Below, in pieces: positions 4,514 to 5,597 of a DNA stretch of 5,597 nucleotides. The stretch comes from an uncultured Collinsella sp. (lineage in GTDB: Bacteria > Actinomycetota > Coriobacteriia > Coriobacteriales > Coriobacteriaceae): the NCBI GenBank assembly GCA_902494855.1, contig CABUVC010000112.1, positions 1-5,597 on the forward strand, written 5' to 3'. Numbering within the stretch: the stretch's first letter is position 1; the number at the start of each line of letters is the position of its first letter. A program made the position numbers and the translations under genes. The notes beneath the pieces are model-generated. The model was not told the origin of the DNA and made no database searches. It saw only the letters and a program-made list of their open reading frames with translations.

Positions 4514-5451
4514 TAGGCAGCCTCAATACGATGCAGGATATCCTCAACGACCTCATCGATCGTACATTCATCCATATCAAACCACACGATACGGTCATCG
4601 CGCTTAAACCACGAAAGCTGACGCTTGGCATAACGACGCGAACGCATCTTAATGAGTTCGCGGGCCTCATCCATGCTCATCATGCCATTGAAAGCATCGA
4701 TGATCTCTTTATAACCAATTGCCTGCATCGACGTCAGGGCATCTCCCAGCCCCTGGTCCATAAGACCACGGACCTCATCGACAAGACCCTGCTCAAACAT
4801 CAGATCGACGCGCAGATTAATGCGCTCGTAGAGCACCTCGCGATTACGCGTCAAACCAAACCATAGGGCATGATAATGCTCGCGCGGAACACTAAACTGA
4901 CTTTTTTGCTGTGCATAGGAGATACCATCATCATTCATCTCGAGCGCACGAATCACACGGCGCACGTTATGGGGATGAATAACAGCAGCCGATTCTGGAT
5001 CGCGCTCGGCAAGCAAGGCATGCAGTTCTTCCTCGCCAATACGCTCGGCAAGCTCCTGATAGCCCGCACGACGATCGTCCTCAAGTTCACCCGAGGGAAA
5101 GTCCATCTCATCGAGGGCGGCCTTGAGATACAGCCCCGTACCTCCGCAAAAAACCGGCAGGCAACCCGAACCAAGGAGACGTTCAACATGCGCGCGAGCG
5201 TCGGCCTGATAAAGCGCAGCAGAATATGCCACACCCGGCTCTACAATGTCGACGAGACGCAGCGGCGCCGTGCACTCATCGGGCGCCATCTTTGCGGTAC
5301 CGATGTCCATGCCGCGATAGATTTGCATCGCATCGCACGACAGCACTTCGGACGAAAGACGAGCTGCCAAACGGTCGGCAACATCACTCTTACCAACCGC
5401 CGTCGGACCGACGATCGCAACGGCGGAAAGACCTGACCCGGGAGAAACCAT
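4513..5451 (-). CDS. miaA: tRNA dimethylallyltransferase MiaA
   Basis: Transfers the dimethylallyl group of DMAPP to N6 of A37 in tRNAs that read codons beginning with U, giving i6A, the substrate for MiaB. The 312-aa length is normal. It shows the P-loop GPTAVGKS (15-22), the substrate-binding stretch SCDAMQIYRGMDIGTAK (38-54) with the presumed catalytic Asp40, GGTGLYLKA (103-111), NVRRVIRALE (162-171), SMQAIGYKEI (241-250), and the C-terminal RRYAKRQLSWFKRDD (272-286). The usual PHHL segment is replaced by APLRLVDI (62-69). The start at 5451 is preceded by valid P-loop spacing and overlaps the miaB stop as TAATG. I see no convincing Shine-Dalgarno, so translation is probably coupled to miaB. 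Confidence 0.97.
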   Translation of the reverse strand: MVSPGSGLSAVAIVGPTAVGKSDVADRLAARLSSEVLSCDAMQIYRGMDIGTAKMAPDECTAPLRLVDIVEPGVAYSAALYQADARAHVERLLGSGCLPVFCGGTGLYLKAALDEMDFPSGELEDDRRAGYQELAERIGEEELHALLAERDPESAAVIHPHNVRRVIRALEMNDDGISYAQQKSQFSVPREHYHALWFGLTRNREVLYERINLRVDLMFEQGLVDEVRGLMDQGLGDALTSMQAIGYKEIIDAFNGMMSMDEARELIKMRSRRYAKRQLSWFKRDDRIVWFDMDECTIDEVVEDILHRIEAA

Positions 5452-5597
5452 TAGCGCGGCTCGCCCACAACGGAGCCGGACAAATACCAGGTCTTGGCAA
5501 CGTCAACGTCAACATCAACGATCTTGCCAACAAGCTGATCGATGCTGTAACCCTCGGGGATAGGCGCATGCACGGTCTGATTCTTGGGACTCTTGCC
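5451..5597 (-). CDS. miaB: 3' end of miaB (tRNA-2-methylthio-N6-dimethylallyladenosine synthase), partial
   Basis: The frame is open from the right edge to a TAA at 5453-5451 and gives 48 residues, starting GKSPKNQTVHAPIPEGYSID and ending in WYLSGSVVGEPR. The beginning fits the start of a TRAM domain (small, charged, 'G-S/R-x-x-N' then a V-rich strand), and the repeated VDVDVDV strand followed by LSG fits the end of one. TRAM is the C-terminal RNA-binding domain of MiaB-type radical-SAM methylthiotransferases. Location directly before miaA, joined by a one-base TAATG overlap, supports miaB, which adds the 2-methylthio group to the i6A made by MiaA. The radical-SAM and iron-sulfur parts lie outside the window, so the call rests on the tail and the context. 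Confidence 0.82.
   Translation of the reverse strand, partial: GKSPKNQTVHAPIPEGYSIDQLVGKIVDVDVDVAKTWYLSGSVVGEPR

Noticed and set aside
4870..5436. Open frame of 188 codons on the plus strand opposite miaA
   Set aside because: It is a shadow of miaA, which has every family motif; the antisense frame shows no recognisable domain.

Overview
The gene content and order point to a high-GC Gram-positive of the actinobacterial class Coriobacteriia (Collinsella or a near relative). The main clues are lexA divergent from a small LysM membrane protein that is followed by nrdR, SOS boxes of the GAAC-N4-GTTC type, and a miaB-miaA-hflX series. The genus is an inference from gene content, not a search result.

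Layout. (1) Positions 1-334 hold no convincing gene. They carry two strong inverted repeats (140-182 and 217-319), plus a 29-bp segment near the left edge (9-37) that repeats part of the second one in opposite orientation. (2) A minus-strand cluster reads, in transcription order, LysM-domain membrane protein (1730-1278), nrdR (1226-783), dut (778-335). The nrdR start codon lies inside a perfect 12-bp inverted repeat, and the dut ribosome binding site overlaps the nrdR stop. (3) Positions 1731-1890 form a divergent control region with three LexA operators spaced exactly 28 bp apart. (4) On the plus strand, lexA (1891-2535) runs into a multi-pass membrane protein of the DUF1624/HGSNAT acyltransferase-like family through a one-base TAATG overlap. 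(5) From the right edge, a minus-strand operon reads miaB (3' end only), miaA, hflX, with TAATG joints at both junctions. The hflX 3' end overlaps the convergent membrane-protein gene by 16 bp.

Function. The centre of the window is an SOS locus. LexA should control itself, the membrane acyltransferase-like gene and the LysM protein. The LysM protein is a plausible DNA-damage division inhibitor by analogy with Bacillus YneA, Corynebacterium DivS and mycobacterial ChiZ/Rv2719c. Behind it sit two deoxynucleotide-pool genes: NrdR represses ribonucleotide reductase genes and Dut removes dUTP. The right-hand operon combines tRNA A37 hypermodification (MiaA isopentenyl transfer, MiaB methylthiolation) with the ribosome-associated GTPase HflX.

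The protein families are mostly well known. The less expected content is regulatory: the evenly phased triple operator, the hairpin over the nrdR start, the lexA-acyltransferase coupling, and the long palindromic element beyond dut.
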